Of a DNA stretch of 64,000 nucleotides, positions 55,788 through 63,905 are shown in pieces. The notes beneath the pieces are model-generated. The model did not search any database. It had not been told where the DNA came from and saw only the letters and a program-made list of their open reading frames with translations. A program made the translations under genes and the position numbers. This DNA is from Gemmiger sp. An87. GTDB lineage: Bacteria; Bacillota; Clostridia; Oscillospirales; Ruminococcaceae. The DNA is taken from positions 45,219 through 109,218 of the forward strand of contig NZ_NFHD01000010.1 in the NCBI RefSeq assembly GCF_002159185.1, given 5' to 3'. Every line of letters begins with the position of its first letter. Position 1 is the first letter of the stretch.

Positions 55788-56438
55788 ATGAGCCGGTATT
55801 TCGCAAAGGGCCGTGAGCCCATGAGCAGTTACACCCATTTCTGGGGCGCCGTGGGCGGCGTGATCGCCACCTTCCTGTTGGTGGGCCGCAGCCTGTGGGA
55901 AGACTCCAGCGCGCTGGTGCTGGCGGGGGTGGCCCTGTTCGGCCTTTCGCTGGTGGCGCTGTATTCCGCCAGCAGCATCTATCATTATGCGCTGTGTGCG
56001 GCGGCGCCGCTGCGGCGGCTGCGCAAGCTGGACCACGCCATGATCTACGTGCTCATCGCGGGCAGCTATACGCCCTTCTGCGTGGCCTATATGCCCGCCG
56101 GAGAGCGGGAGATTTTCCTGGGCTGTCTGTGGGCGGCGGCTTTTCTGGGCATTCTGTTCAAGCTGGTCTGGCTGGATGCGCCCCGCTGGATCGGCACCCT
56201 GATCTATCTGGCCATGGGCTGGTCCATTCTGGTGGATCTGCCCGCCTTTGCCTCCATGCCCACCGCCTGCCTGGTGCTGGTGGCGGCAGGCGGCATCAGT
56301 TACTCGGTGGGCGCGGTGATGTACATCGCAAAGCGTCCCAACCTGAGCCCCAACTGGGGGTTCCACGAGCTGTTCCACCTGTTCATTCTGGCGGGGAGCC
56401 TGCTCCATTTCCTGGCGGTGTTCCTGTTCGTGGCTTGA
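55788..56438 (+). CDS. trhA: Hemolysin III / PAQR family membrane protein (TrhA-like)
   Basis: 216 residues with seven helices. Conserved polar residues of the family are present: SSIYHYAL (Ser, His), KLDHAMIYVLIAGSYTPF (Asp, His) and the C-terminal GFHELFHLFILAGSLLHF (two His), which form a metal site in PAQR proteins. Despite the name, haemolysis is doubtful; the bacterial family is linked to membrane homeostasis. Strong AAGGAGGGG site. Own promoter and terminator. Confidence 0.9.
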   Translation: MSRYFAKGREPMSSYTHFWGAVGGVIATFLLVGRSLWEDSSALVLAGVALFGLSLVALYSASSIYHYALCAAAPLRRLRKLDHAMIYVLIAGSYTPFCVAYMPAGEREIFLGCLWAAAFLGILFKLVWLDAPRWIGTLIYLAMGWSILVDLPAFASMPTACLVLVAAGGISYSVGAVMYIAKRPNLSPNWGFHELFHLFILAGSLLHFLAVFLFVA

Positions 56439-56454
56439 AGCTTATCAGATAAAG

Positions 56455-56487
56455 AAAACGCCCTCCCGGCCGGGAGGGCGTTTTTGT
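56455..56487. terminator. Bidirectional terminator
   Basis: Near-perfect palindrome CGCCCTCCCGG/CCGGGAGGGCG with an A run on the left and TTTTTG on the right, between convergent genes. Confidence 0.9.
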
Positions 56488-56495
56488 TTTGTTGA

Positions 56496-57143
56496 TCAAA
56501 GCTGTTCCAGGCAGGCGGGCAGCTCGTTCAGGGTGCCGATCACCGGAATCCCGGCGGCCTCCAGCCGCGCCCGGCTCTGGTGCCCGGCGGCGCAGAGCAC
56601 GCAGCGGGTACCCATGGCCTGCGCCACTTCAAGGTCGTGCAGGGTGTCACCCACCAGCACGGCGCTGGCCGGGTCGATGCCGCTCTCCTTTAAATAGGAA
56701 AGGCCAGTCTCCTTTTTGCCCCGGGCGTAGATGTCGCTCTGGCCGAGCAACTCATCAAAGAAGCCAGAAAGCGAACGCTCCTCCACCTGGCGGCGGAGGA
56801 TGGGCAGCTGGGAGGCGGAAAGAATCACCTGGCGGATGCCGGCGTCCTTCGCCCACTCCAGTGCCTCGCAGGCGCCGGGGCAAAGCCCGCAGCCCTCGGC
56901 GGCGGGCAGGTATTGGGCCATGTAAATTTCGGCCAGCTCTTCGTAGGGATGGCGGCTGAAATCGAAGCCCGCACGGACATAATAGTCCTGAATGGGAAAT
57001 CCGAAAATTTCTTTATAGGCGGCCGCGTCGTACCGCTGGGTATAGCCGTGCCCGGCCAGCAGATCGTTCAGGCACCGGTTGCACAGGGACACATCGTCCA
57101 GCAGGGTACCGTTCCAGTCCCAGATCAAAAGACTCGGTTTCAT
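56496..57143 (-). CDS. HAD-superfamily phosphatase (phosphoglycolate phosphatase-like)
   Basis: 215 residues. Motif I IWDWNGTLLDD (nucleophile D9), a helical cap domain (about 18-85), motif II LSAS, motif III Lys in ARGKKETGL, and motif IV VGDTLHDLEVA. Soluble Mg-dependent phosphatase of the Gph/PpaX type. It follows queT by 33 bases on the same strand, so it is under the same riboswitch. A role in queuosine precursor salvage is possible but not shown by sequence. Confidence 0.85.
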   Translation of the reverse strand: MKPSLLIWDWNGTLLDDVSLCNRCLNDLLAGHGYTQRYDAAAYKEIFGFPIQDYYVRAGFDFSRHPYEELAEIYMAQYLPAAEGCGLCPGACEALEWAKDAGIRQVILSASQLPILRRQVEERSLSGFFDELLGQSDIYARGKKETGLSYLKESGIDPASAVLVGDTLHDLEVAQAMGTRCVLCAAGHQSRARLEAAGIPVIGTLNELPACLEQL

Positions 57144-57176
57144 GGCGGCCTCCTTTTGCTTTTTAAAAGAAACGGC

Positions 57177-57683
57177 TCATTCGCAGAACAGGCGGCGCAG
57201 GCCGGCGTTGCTCTCCATCAGCTTCACCAGGGCTACGCCCAGGATGCCGCAGCTGATCACCTCGCCGATGCCCACGGTCAGGGCATTCCAGGCCGCCAGT
57301 GCAGCGGTGCCGGTGACGCCGGGCAAAAAGAAGGTGAGCTCCAGCGCACCCACGATCACCGCATTGCTCACAATGGGAGGTACCGCGGCGGGAATGGCCA
57401 GACCGCCCACGCGCATCTTGCGCACCGCGTAGGTCAGCAGGCAGGCCACCAGGGTGGCGGCGGTGCCGAACACCACATCCACCAGGGTGGAGCCCAGCAG
57501 GTTGGCCAAAAAGCACCCCAGGGTCACAGCCACGATGTACTCCGCGCCGAACACCGGCAACAGGCACAGCATTTCGGCCAGGCGAACCTGCACGGCGCCG
57601 TAGCTGAAGGGGGCCAGCACCAGGCAGAGCACCACATAAATTGCGGCCACCATGGCCGCGCGGACAAGACGTTTCGTATTCAT
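57177..57683 (-). CDS. queT: QueT family ECF transporter S component (queuosine precursor uptake)
   Basis: 168 residues, five or six helices. The region APFSYGAVQVRLAEMLCLLPVFGAEYI, then GCFLANLLGSTLVDVVFGTAATLVACLLTYAVRK (quoted in part: GCFLANLLGSTLVDVVFG), is the QueT (COG4708) signature. QueT proteins are substrate-binding subunits that work with a shared ECF ATPase/T module to import queuosine precursors. The leader looks like a preQ1-III riboswitch, which supports the substrate. ATG 57683. Confidence 0.9.
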   Translation of the reverse strand: MNTKRLVRAAMVAAIYVVLCLVLAPFSYGAVQVRLAEMLCLLPVFGAEYIVAVTLGCFLANLLGSTLVDVVFGTAATLVACLLTYAVRKMRVGGLAIPAAVPPIVSNAVIVGALELTFFLPGVTGTAALAAWNALTVGIGEVISCGILGVALVKLMESNAGLRRLFCE

Positions 57684-57690
57684 AATTACA

Positions 57691-57785
57691 CTCCGGCAGA
57701 AAGATTTTATCCGTTTGGCACTGCCAGGTCCAAACGGGTGGGCCCGGGCAAAACCCGGGCGAGCCTAAAATCCTAAGTTGCTCTT
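57691..57785 (-). promoter_or_regulatory. Putative preQ1-III riboswitch upstream of queT
   Basis: Minus strand order: GAGCAACTTAGGATTTTAGGCTC (quoted in part: CAACTTAGGATTTTAGG) closes a stem GAGC/GCTC. Then come a GCCCGGG/CCCGGGC hairpin, an outer CCGTTTGG/CCAAACGG stem, TAAAATC able to pair with GATTTTA as a pseudoknot, and GCCGGAG holding the ribosome site. This layout, and the queT gene downstream, match what is known of the preQ1-III class of Ruminococcaceae. Binding would hide the ribosome site. Confidence 0.75.
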
Positions 57786-57807
57786 GCGCTTTTGGGCGCA
57801 TACCGGT

Positions 57808-57837
57808 ATTATAGCAAACTTTATCGTCAAAGTGCAA
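57808..57837 (-). promoter_or_regulatory. Promoter of the queT operon
   Basis: Minus strand: TTGCAC (57837-57832), 18-base spacer, TATAAT (57813-57808), about 20 bases before the riboswitch. Confidence 0.78.
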
Positions 57838-57880
57838 CAAAAACCGTCCGAAAGTTTTACGGTGAAGCGCCTCGTTTTAT

Positions 57881-57909
57881 TTGACGGCGGCATGCGGGGG
57901 ATTTATAAT
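57881..57909 (+). promoter_or_regulatory. Promoter of the LacI-PFK-aldolase module
   Basis: TTGACG (57881-57886), 17-base spacer, TATAAT (57904-57909), 45 bases before the lacI-type gene. Confidence 0.85.
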
Positions 57910-57954
57910 GGGAAAAAAGAGATACACTCGTGTTTAGATGAAGGAGGTCGCAGC

Positions 57955-58977
57955 ATGGAACCGAAATTCAAGCAGGTCACCCGCAAGGATGTGGCCCGCC
58001 TGGCCGGAGTCAGCGAGACGGTGGTCTCTTACGTGATCAACAACAACCGCTATGTGGACAAGGAAAAACGCCGCCGGGTGGAGGAGGCTGTGCGCCAGCT
58101 GAACTACCGGCCCAACAGCATCGCCCGTGCGTTGAAGGGCAAGAGCAGCAACCAGATCATCTTCATCGCGGACCAGATCGTCACCGAACATTTCAGCCTG
58201 CTGGTGAACGAGCTGGACCAGTGCGCCTACGGGCTGGGTTACATGGTGTCGCTGTGCTCCAACCGGAACACCGAGCAGTTCGTGAACGAGATCATCGGCC
58301 GCCGTCCGGACGGCCTGCTCATCAGCTCGATTAGCTTTCCTCAGGCCTTCATCCAGCGCTTTGTGGACGCCAACATCCCGGTGGTCCTGCTGGAAAACCG
58401 GGATTATTCCCAGGTGAAGGGCGCGGGCCGGATCGACAACGGCCTGTACGAGGGCGCGCGGGAGTGTGTGCAGTATCTGGGCGGCCTTGGCCGCAGGGAT
58501 ATTTTGTACATCGACCGCTACAGTGCCCGGGGCAATTTCAGCAATATGGATGATTTGCGCTACCGGGGCTTTGTGCACCAGATGCAGGAGAGCGGCTACT
58601 GCCCGGACCCGGTAAGCCGGATCATCACCGGCTGCGCCAGCCCGGAGCAGCTGGCCCAGCGGGTGCGGGAGTATCTGCGCAGCGGCCGGCCGGTGAACGC
58701 CATCTTCGGCCGGAACGACAAGGTGGCCTGCATTGCCATGCAGGCGGCTCAGGCGGAGGGGAAACGCATCCCGCAGGATATCGCGGTCATCGGCTTTGAC
58801 AATTCCAGTCTGGGCCAGTATGTGGCGCCTCCGCTCACCAGCATGGAAATCCCCCGGGCCGAGATCGCCCGCATCGCGGTGGATATGCTCAAGACCATGA
58901 TCGAACAGGGCCAGGTGCCGGAGCCGGTGCGGGTTTCCACCCGTTTGATCTGCCGGGCCAGCACCGCGGTGGAATAA
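57955..58977 (+). CDS. LacI-family transcriptional repressor
   Basis: 340 residues. N-terminal HTH VTRKDVARLAGVSETVVSYVINNNRYV, hinge helix RPNSIARALKGKSSN, then a periplasmic-binding-protein-like sugar sensor (NQIIFIADQI..., AVIGFDNSSLGQYVAPPLTSM near the end). ATG 57955 follows AAGGAGGT. It heads a module with a phosphofructokinase and a ketose-bisphosphate aldolase and probably represses them until a phosphorylated sugar binds. Confidence 0.93.
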   Translation: MEPKFKQVTRKDVARLAGVSETVVSYVINNNRYVDKEKRRRVEEAVRQLNYRPNSIARALKGKSSNQIIFIADQIVTEHFSLLVNELDQCAYGLGYMVSLCSNRNTEQFVNEIIGRRPDGLLISSISFPQAFIQRFVDANIPVVLLENRDYSQVKGAGRIDNGLYEGARECVQYLGGLGRRDILYIDRYSARGNFSNMDDLRYRGFVHQMQESGYCPDPVSRIITGCASPEQLAQRVREYLRSGRPVNAIFGRNDKVACIAMQAAQAEGKRIPQDIAVIGFDNSSLGQYVAPPLTSMEIPRAEIARIAVDMLKTMIEQGQVPEPVRVSTRLICRASTAVE

Positions 58978-59062
58978 GCATGCTCTGGCGGCCCCCGGCG
59001 GGCCTGCCATTGGAGATAGAACAGCGTTCAACGCAAGACACATAAGAACAAGGAGAAGAGCC

Positions 59063-60238
59063 ATGAAAGGAAATCTGCTGATCGTGCACGGCGGCGCACC
59101 TACCGCTGTGATCAATTCCTCGCTGTACGGCGCGGTGACCGAAGCCAAAAAGCACCCGGACCAGGTGGATAAGGTCTACGGTGCCATCGGCGGCAGCGGC
59201 GGTATGCTGCGGGAGCAGTTCTGCGAGCTGAGCGCCGTGCCCGAGGAGGAGCTGCGCCTGCTGCTGCAGACCCCCGCCTCCGCCATCGGCACCAGCCGAG
59301 ACCCGCTGGAGGCCGAGGATTACGCCAACATGGCCCGCATCTGCAAAAAGCACGACATCAAATACGTGCTGTTCAACGGCGGCAACGGCAGCATGGACGC
59401 CTGCGGCAAGCTCTACAAGGCCTGCGTGGCCGAGGGTGTGGACGTGCGGGTGGTGGGCATCCCCAAGACCATCGACAACGACATCGCCGTCACCGACCAT
59501 GCCCCGGGCTTCGGCTCCGCCGCCCGCTACATTGCGGCCATCACCAGCGAGGTGAGCCAGGACGTGCGCAGCCTGCCCATCCACGTGAGTGTGATCGAGG
59601 CCATGGGCCGCAACGCCGGCTGGATTGCCGCCGCCAGCGCCCTGGCCCGCAGCGGCAACGGCGACGGCCCGGATATGATCTACCTGCCCGAGCGCCCCTT
59701 CAACGAGGAGGAGTTCCTGGAGCGGGTGCTCCAGCTGCACCGCAAAAAGGGCGGCGTGGTCATCGTGACCAGCGAGGGCCTGTGCAACCCGGACGGCTCC
59801 TCCATCGTGCCGCCCATCTTTAAGGTGGGCCGCTCGGTCTACTACGGCGACGTAAGCGCCCATCTGGCCAACCTGGTGATTCAGAAGCTGGGCATCAAGG
59901 CCCGCAGCGAAAAGCCGGGCATCTGCAACCGGTCCTCCATCGCCTTCCAGTCCAGCGTGGACCGGGAGGAGGCGGTGATCGCCGGCGCCGAGGCCTGCCG
60001 TGCCGCCTTGAACGGGGAGAACGGCGTGATGGTGGGCTTCCGCCGTGTGCCCGGTCCGGTCTATAAGTCCGAGACCTTCCTGATCCCGGTGGAGCAGGTG
60101 ATGCTGCACGAGCGCAAGATGCCGGATGAGTTCATCAGCGCCGATGGCCGGGACGTGACCCCTGCCTTCGTGGACTGGTGCCGCCCGCTGATCGGCGAGG
60201 AGCTGCGCCGCTTCGTCACCTTCAAGCCCCAGCTGTAA
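59063..60238 (+). CDS. Phosphofructokinase family enzyme, PPi-type features, atypical GGNGS loop
   Basis: 391 residues. PFK fold: VHGGAPTAVINSSLYG, the loop NGGNGSMDA (106-110) and PKTIDND with K135. In ATP enzymes the loops read GGDGS and GTIDND; a Lys before TIDND marks PPi-dependent enzymes, which normally also have GGDD. Here the metal-binding Asp is Asn (N108) while the following residue stays Gly. EAMGRNAGWIAAASAL and PEGLCN-like SEGLCNPDG are intact. It would phosphorylate a sugar monophosphate, perhaps not fructose-6-P. Ribosome site AAGGAGAAG. Followed by an aldolase. Confidence 0.85.
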   Translation: MKGNLLIVHGGAPTAVINSSLYGAVTEAKKHPDQVDKVYGAIGGSGGMLREQFCELSAVPEEELRLLLQTPASAIGTSRDPLEAEDYANMARICKKHDIKYVLFNGGNGSMDACGKLYKACVAEGVDVRVVGIPKTIDNDIAVTDHAPGFGSAARYIAAITSEVSQDVRSLPIHVSVIEAMGRNAGWIAAASALARSGNGDGPDMIYLPERPFNEEEFLERVLQLHRKKGGVVIVTSEGLCNPDGSSIVPPIFKVGRSVYYGDVSAHLANLVIQKLGIKARSEKPGICNRSSIAFQSSVDREEAVIAGAEACRAALNGENGVMVGFRRVPGPVYKSETFLIPVEQVMLHERKMPDEFISADGRDVTPAFVDWCRPLIGEELRRFVTFKPQL

Positions 60239-60328
60239 GCAAAGAAGTATATTCTTCGGCGGCCCTGCCCCGGCATTGGAGCAGCGGCCGCCGTGTCGTC
60301 GTGTCGTTTGGAAAGGAGAGTGCAGGCC

Positions 60329-61180
60329 ATGCTGACCAACAATCTGGACCAGCTGCGCAAGGCCGCCCGGGAGGGTTACGCCATTCCCGCCATCAACACC
60401 CAGGGCGGCAATTACGACATCATTCGGGCCTGCTGCAAGGCGGCTCAGGAGCTGGGCAGTCCCATGATTCTGGCCCATTACCCGGGTACCGGGGCCTACT
60501 CCGGCCACGACTGGTTTGTGCATACCGCCCAATGGTGCGCCGGGCAGGTGGATGTGCCGGTGTCCATCCATCTGGACCACGGCGACAGTATGCCCCTCTG
60601 TGCCCAGGCACTGGAGCTGGGCTTCACCAGCCTGATGATCGACGGCTCCCGCCTGCCGGTGGAGGAGAACGCCGCCCTCACCAATCAGGTGCTGGCCATG
60701 GCCCGGGAGCGAGCGGTGCCGGTGGAGGCGGAGGTGGGCGAGCTGCTCCGGCTGGAAAACGGGGTGGCGCTGGAGAACAAGAACATCGCCAGCCCCGAGC
60801 AGGTGCGCCGGTTTCTGCAGCTGTGCCAGCCGGATACCCTGGCCATCGGCATCGGCAACGCCCACGGCTATTACAAGGGCAGGCCGGACATCCATCTGGA
60901 GGTGCTGGAGCAGGTGCGCACCTTTACCGATCTTCCGCTGGTGCTGCACGGCTGCACCGGCATGGAGGAGGATCTGGTCAAAGCGGCCATCCGGCTGGGC
61001 GTGGCCAAGATCAACTTCGGCACCGAGATCCGCTGGAGGTATCTGGAGCATTACCGGCGGGCGATGGACGAGCTGGACCACCAGGGCCATTCCTGGAAGG
61101 TGAGCCAGTACGCCAGCGACGCCCTGTGCGAGGACGTGAAGCGGATCATCCGCCTGGCAGGCTCAGAGGGAAAGGCCTGA
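60329..61180 (+). CDS. Class II ketose-bisphosphate aldolase
   Basis: 283 residues, FbaA/GatY family. Zinc/catalytic motif VSIHLDHGDSM near residue 85, EAEVGEL, NAHGYYKGRPDIHLEVL, and the phosphate loop LVLHGCTGM where C209 replaces the usual second Gly of HGGSG/HGGTG. It would split a ketose-1,6-bisphosphate (fructose, tagatose or another) into two trioses. It is 90 bases after the PFK and closes the module. ATG 60329 after AAAGGAGAG. Confidence 0.9.
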   Translation: MLTNNLDQLRKAAREGYAIPAINTQGGNYDIIRACCKAAQELGSPMILAHYPGTGAYSGHDWFVHTAQWCAGQVDVPVSIHLDHGDSMPLCAQALELGFTSLMIDGSRLPVEENAALTNQVLAMARERAVPVEAEVGELLRLENGVALENKNIASPEQVRRFLQLCQPDTLAIGIGNAHGYYKGRPDIHLEVLEQVRTFTDLPLVLHGCTGMEEDLVKAAIRLGVAKINFGTEIRWRYLEHYRRAMDELDHQGHSWKVSQYASDALCEDVKRIIRLAGSEGKA

Positions 61181-61193
61181 ACAATAAGCAAAC

Positions 61194-61229
61194 AAAAAAA
61201 TGCCCCGGCGGCTGCCGGGGCATTTTTTA
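61194..61229. terminator. Bidirectional terminator
   Basis: TGCCCCGGC-GGCT-GCCGGGGCA with A7 before and T6 after; ends the sugar module and the leftward degV gene. Confidence 0.92.
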
Positions 61230-61243
61230 TTGTAATGGAAAAA

Positions 61244-62119
61244 TCAGCGGCGGGGACGGCCCAAATAGGTGATGGCAATGGTGTCCGGGCCGGTGTTGCT
61301 GGCCACCGCGGCGCCCAGCTTGAACACATGCAGGGGACCGTGGCCGAACTCCTTCTTGCACTGCTTGATCAGGTCATCCACCGCGGGAATGTCGGTGCAG
61401 GCGATCATGTACTCGAAGTCCTCGTCGATGTTGTCCACGCGGCTGCGCACGTACTTGATCAGCGCGCCGGGCACGGCGGCGTCGCCGCGCACCTTGGCCT
61501 CCACCTTGCTCTTGCCGTCGATCAGGCTGATGATGGGACGCAGGCCCAGCAGCTCGCCCGCGAAGGCGGCGGCAGCCGAAACACGGCCGCTCTTCTTCAT
61601 CACCTTCAGGCTGAAGGCGGAAAGCACCACCTCGGCCCGGGAGAAGCGATCGTTCAGCATGTTCATCACATATTCCAGCTCAGCGCCGTTGCGCAGAAGG
61701 CGGGCGGCCTCGCAGACCGGCCAGCCGTAGATGAAGGAATAGGTGTGGCTGTCCACAATGTGCACCCGCAGCTCGTGGCCGGGGCGCTCCTCGTTCAGCA
61801 GGTCCACGCCCATCACGGCGGCGTCGTGGGTGGCGCTGCCGGTGGAGTTGATGCTCACATACAGCACGTCGGTGTAGCCCTCATCCAGATACTTGCAGAA
61901 CTGGTCGCAGAACTGCATGGCGGTGATGTGGGCGGTGCTGGGGGTGCCCTTGGCGTCCCGCAGCATCTGGTAGTACTGGTCGAAGGTGAAATCCTTGCGC
62001 TCCACATAGCTCACGCTGTCCAGCGTGATGGTGAAGGGCAGGATATCGATGCCGTACTTTTCCTGAAGTTCCACAGGAATGTCACAGGCAGAGTCGGTCA
62101 AAACGGCGATCTTACGCAT
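61244..62119 (-). CDS. DegV family fatty-acid-binding protein
   Basis: 291 residues. DegV hallmarks: VLTDSACDIPVELQEKYGIDILPFTI, TPSTAHITAMQF, VSINSTGSATHDAA, and the C-terminal GPDTIAITYLG. DegV/FakB proteins bind fatty acids, and FakB forms present them to the kinase FakA; whether this one does is not visible. ATG 62119 has AGGAG; the upstream open frame to 62185 overlaps trmL and is not used. Confidence 0.9.
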   Translation of the reverse strand: MRKIAVLTDSACDIPVELQEKYGIDILPFTITLDSVSYVERKDFTFDQYYQMLRDAKGTPSTAHITAMQFCDQFCKYLDEGYTDVLYVSINSTGSATHDAAVMGVDLLNEERPGHELRVHIVDSHTYSFIYGWPVCEAARLLRNGAELEYVMNMLNDRFSRAEVVLSAFSLKVMKKSGRVSAAAAFAGELLGLRPIISLIDGKSKVEAKVRGDAAVPGALIKYVRSRVDNIDEDFEYMIACTDIPAVDDLIKQCKKEFGHGPLHVFKLGAAVASNTGPDTIAITYLGRPRR

Positions 62120-62127
62120 GGTACTCC

Positions 62128-62625
62128 TCACTTCCATTCGTATTTGGTCAGTTGGCCCTGGCTCTCCAGGTCCGCAAAATCCCATTGGCGAAGCGCTTCG
62201 TATACCCCGATAGCCACCGAGTTGGAAAGATTCAGGCAGCGAACACCCTTGCGCATGGGCATCCGCACACAGTGGTCCGGGTTTTCAAACAGCAGCCGCT
62301 CCGGCAGGCCGGCGTCCTCCCGCCCGAACACCAGATAGCTGCCGTCCGGGTAGGTCACGTCGGTGTGGCGGTGGCGGCCCTTGCTGGTGAAATAAAAGAA
62401 GGGGCCGCTGTTTTTGGCGAAAAAGTCCGCCAAATCATCATAATAAGTAATGTCCAGCAGGTGCCAGTAATCCAGCCCTGCCCGCTTCAGGTGCTTGTCC
62501 GTCACCTCAAAGCCCAGCGGCCGCACCAGATGCAGCCGTGCGCCGGTCACCGCACAGGTACGGGCGATGTTGCCGGTGTTCTCCGGAATCTGAGGTTCCA
62601 CCAGAACGATGTTCAAAACAGGCAT
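62128..62625 (-). CDS. trmL: tRNA (cytidine/uridine-34-2'-O)-methyltransferase
   Basis: 165 residues, SPOUT fold. NIVLVEPQIPENTGNIARTCAVTGARLHLVRPLGF (quoted in part: EPQIPENTGNIARTC) opens the protein; LVFGREDAGLP and MRKGVRCLNLSNSVAIGVYEALRQ form the knot that binds S-adenosylmethionine. It methylates the wobble ribose of tRNA-Leu. 8 bases before degV and 3 bases after the kinase, so the three form an operon. Confidence 0.94.
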   Translation of the reverse strand: MPVLNIVLVEPQIPENTGNIARTCAVTGARLHLVRPLGFEVTDKHLKRAGLDYWHLLDITYYDDLADFFAKNSGPFFYFTSKGRHRHTDVTYPDGSYLVFGREDAGLPERLLFENPDHCVRMPMRKGVRCLNLSNSVAIGVYEALRQWDFADLESQGQLTKYEWK

Positions 62626-62628
62626 TGC

Positions 62629-63453
62629 TCAGTTTCCTCCGCTCAGGCGGCCCAGCAGCGGCTCGAACCATACGCCGAAGGCAGGGTCCGCGGTGGGCGC
62701 TGTGTTGTTGATGGCCTCGGCCACAAAGCCGGCGGCCGCATCCGCCGCGGCGGAAAGGGCATTGCCGCGCAACAGGCAGCCCACCAGAACAGCGGCGAAC
62801 AGATCGCCGGTGCCGGGGTAGCTGCGGTCGATGCGCAGGCGCTTGACCACAAAGCGGTCCCGCCCGCTGGAGCCCGCGCAGGCCAGGTGTTTGGCCAGGG
62901 GCAGGCCGGTCACCACCGCCCGCTGCACGCCCGCGCTCACCTCATCGGCCAGAGCCTGGGCCTGCTCGGGGGTGAACTCCTCGGCGCTGTATTCCCGGCC
63001 CAGCAAAAAGCAGGCCTCGGTCAGGTTGGGCAGAATCAGGTCTGCCTGGCGGCACAGCTCACGCATGCCGGGCAGCAGATCCTGCATGCCGGTGTAAAAA
63101 CGTCCGTGGTCAGCCAGCACAGGGTCTACCACCTTCAGCGCGCCGGGCCAGTAGGAAAAGGCCTTGCGCACCAGCTGCTGCTCAGCCTCGCTGGCCAGGT
63201 AGCCGGAATAGATGCAGTCGAACTCCACGCCCAGCTTGCGGTAGTGGTCCAGCGCGGCCTCGGCGTAGGAAACCAGCGGCTGCACCACCGGCTTGCCCAG
63301 GCCGCCGGTGTGGGTGGAAAGCAGGGTGGTGGGCAGAAGAACGGGCTGGTGGCCCATCGTGGCCAGCACCGGTGCGGCAACGCTCAGGCTGCAGCGCCCC
63401 ATGCCGGACAAATCATGAATGCACAAAATAGTTTTGGGTGCGGTATGCTTCAA
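62629..63453 (-). CDS. Pyridoxal/pyridoxamine kinase (ribokinase superfamily)
   Basis: 274 residues. CIHDLSGMGRCSLSVAAPVLATMGHQPVLLPTTLLSTHTGG (quoted in part: LSGMGRCSLSVAAPVL), VVDPVLADHGRFY and the anion-hole/catalytic SYPGTGDLFAAVLVG near residue 210 mark a PdxY/PdxK-like enzyme. It phosphorylates vitamin B6 vitamers with ATP. The start is taken as TTG 63453, 10 bases from AAAGGAG; an ATG at 63486 precedes that site. First gene of the operon with trmL and degV. Confidence 0.88.
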   Translation of the reverse strand: MKHTAPKTILCIHDLSGMGRCSLSVAAPVLATMGHQPVLLPTTLLSTHTGGLGKPVVQPLVSYAEAALDHYRKLGVEFDCIYSGYLASEAEQQLVRKAFSYWPGALKVVDPVLADHGRFYTGMQDLLPGMRELCRQADLILPNLTEACFLLGREYSAEEFTPEQAQALADEVSAGVQRAVVTGLPLAKHLACAGSSGRDRFVVKRLRIDRSYPGTGDLFAAVLVGCLLRGNALSAAADAAAGFVAEAINNTAPTADPAFGVWFEPLLGRLSGGN

Positions 63454-63657
63454 AAACAGGTCACTCCTTTGAACAAGAGCACGCACCGCCCGAACAGGGC
63501 GGGATGCTCTTAACTTATATAGTCTATCACAATTCCCGCCGCAAAGAAAGAGAGAATCCGTAAGAAAACCGTATAGGTCAGGAAAAGCGGGGCAGACTAA
63601 ACGGCGTAGCGCAAACCCAGGCGCTTGCAGCTTTTACCCAGGAAAGGAGAATGCAGG

Positions 63658-63846
63658 ATGGAAAAGAAAACCATGATGGCAGCCGCGGGCCTGACCGCCG
63701 CGACCATGGCGGTGGCGGCCGGGGTGGCCGCCGGAACCAAGGGCAAAAACACCCGCAAGATGAAGAAGATGGCCAAAAAGGTGGCCCGCGGCGCCGAGCG
63801 TGCGGTGCTGGACCTGGACAAGATGGTCGGCCGGTATTATCATTGA
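63658..63846 (+). CDS. Small membrane-associated protein of unknown function (62 aa)
   Basis: 62 residues. A Met/Ala-rich hydrophobic stretch (residues 6-26, MMAAAGLTAATMAVAAG) is followed by a very basic part (KGKNTRKMKKMAKKVARGAERA) and a short tail ending GRYYH. The ATG at 63658 has GGAAAGGAG 8 bases upstream, a strong site, which argues for real translation. One membrane segment with a cytoplasmic basic tail is likely. I do not recognise a family. Its stop codon abuts a degenerate repeat. Confidence 0.7.
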   Translation: MEKKTMMAAAGLTAATMAVAAGVAAGTKGKNTRKMKKMAKKVARGAERAVLDLDKMVGRYYH

Positions 63847-63905
63847 GGAAGCACCGTACCATTCACGGCGAACGCCTCAGCCGGTGCGTTCCATCGCCCG
63901 GAACG
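63847..63905. repeat. Degenerate partial copy of the MITE-like repeat
   Basis: GGAAGCACCG-TACCATTCACGG matches the left end of the element (GGCAACACCGCACAATTCACGCC region) with several mismatches, and CCTCAGCCGGTGCGTT follows the inner part. The right end is missing. It starts on the base after the stop codon of the 62-residue protein. From 63906 to the window edge nothing else is recognisable except the possible 5' arm of a terminator (ACCGCCGCGC) at the border. Confidence 0.45.
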
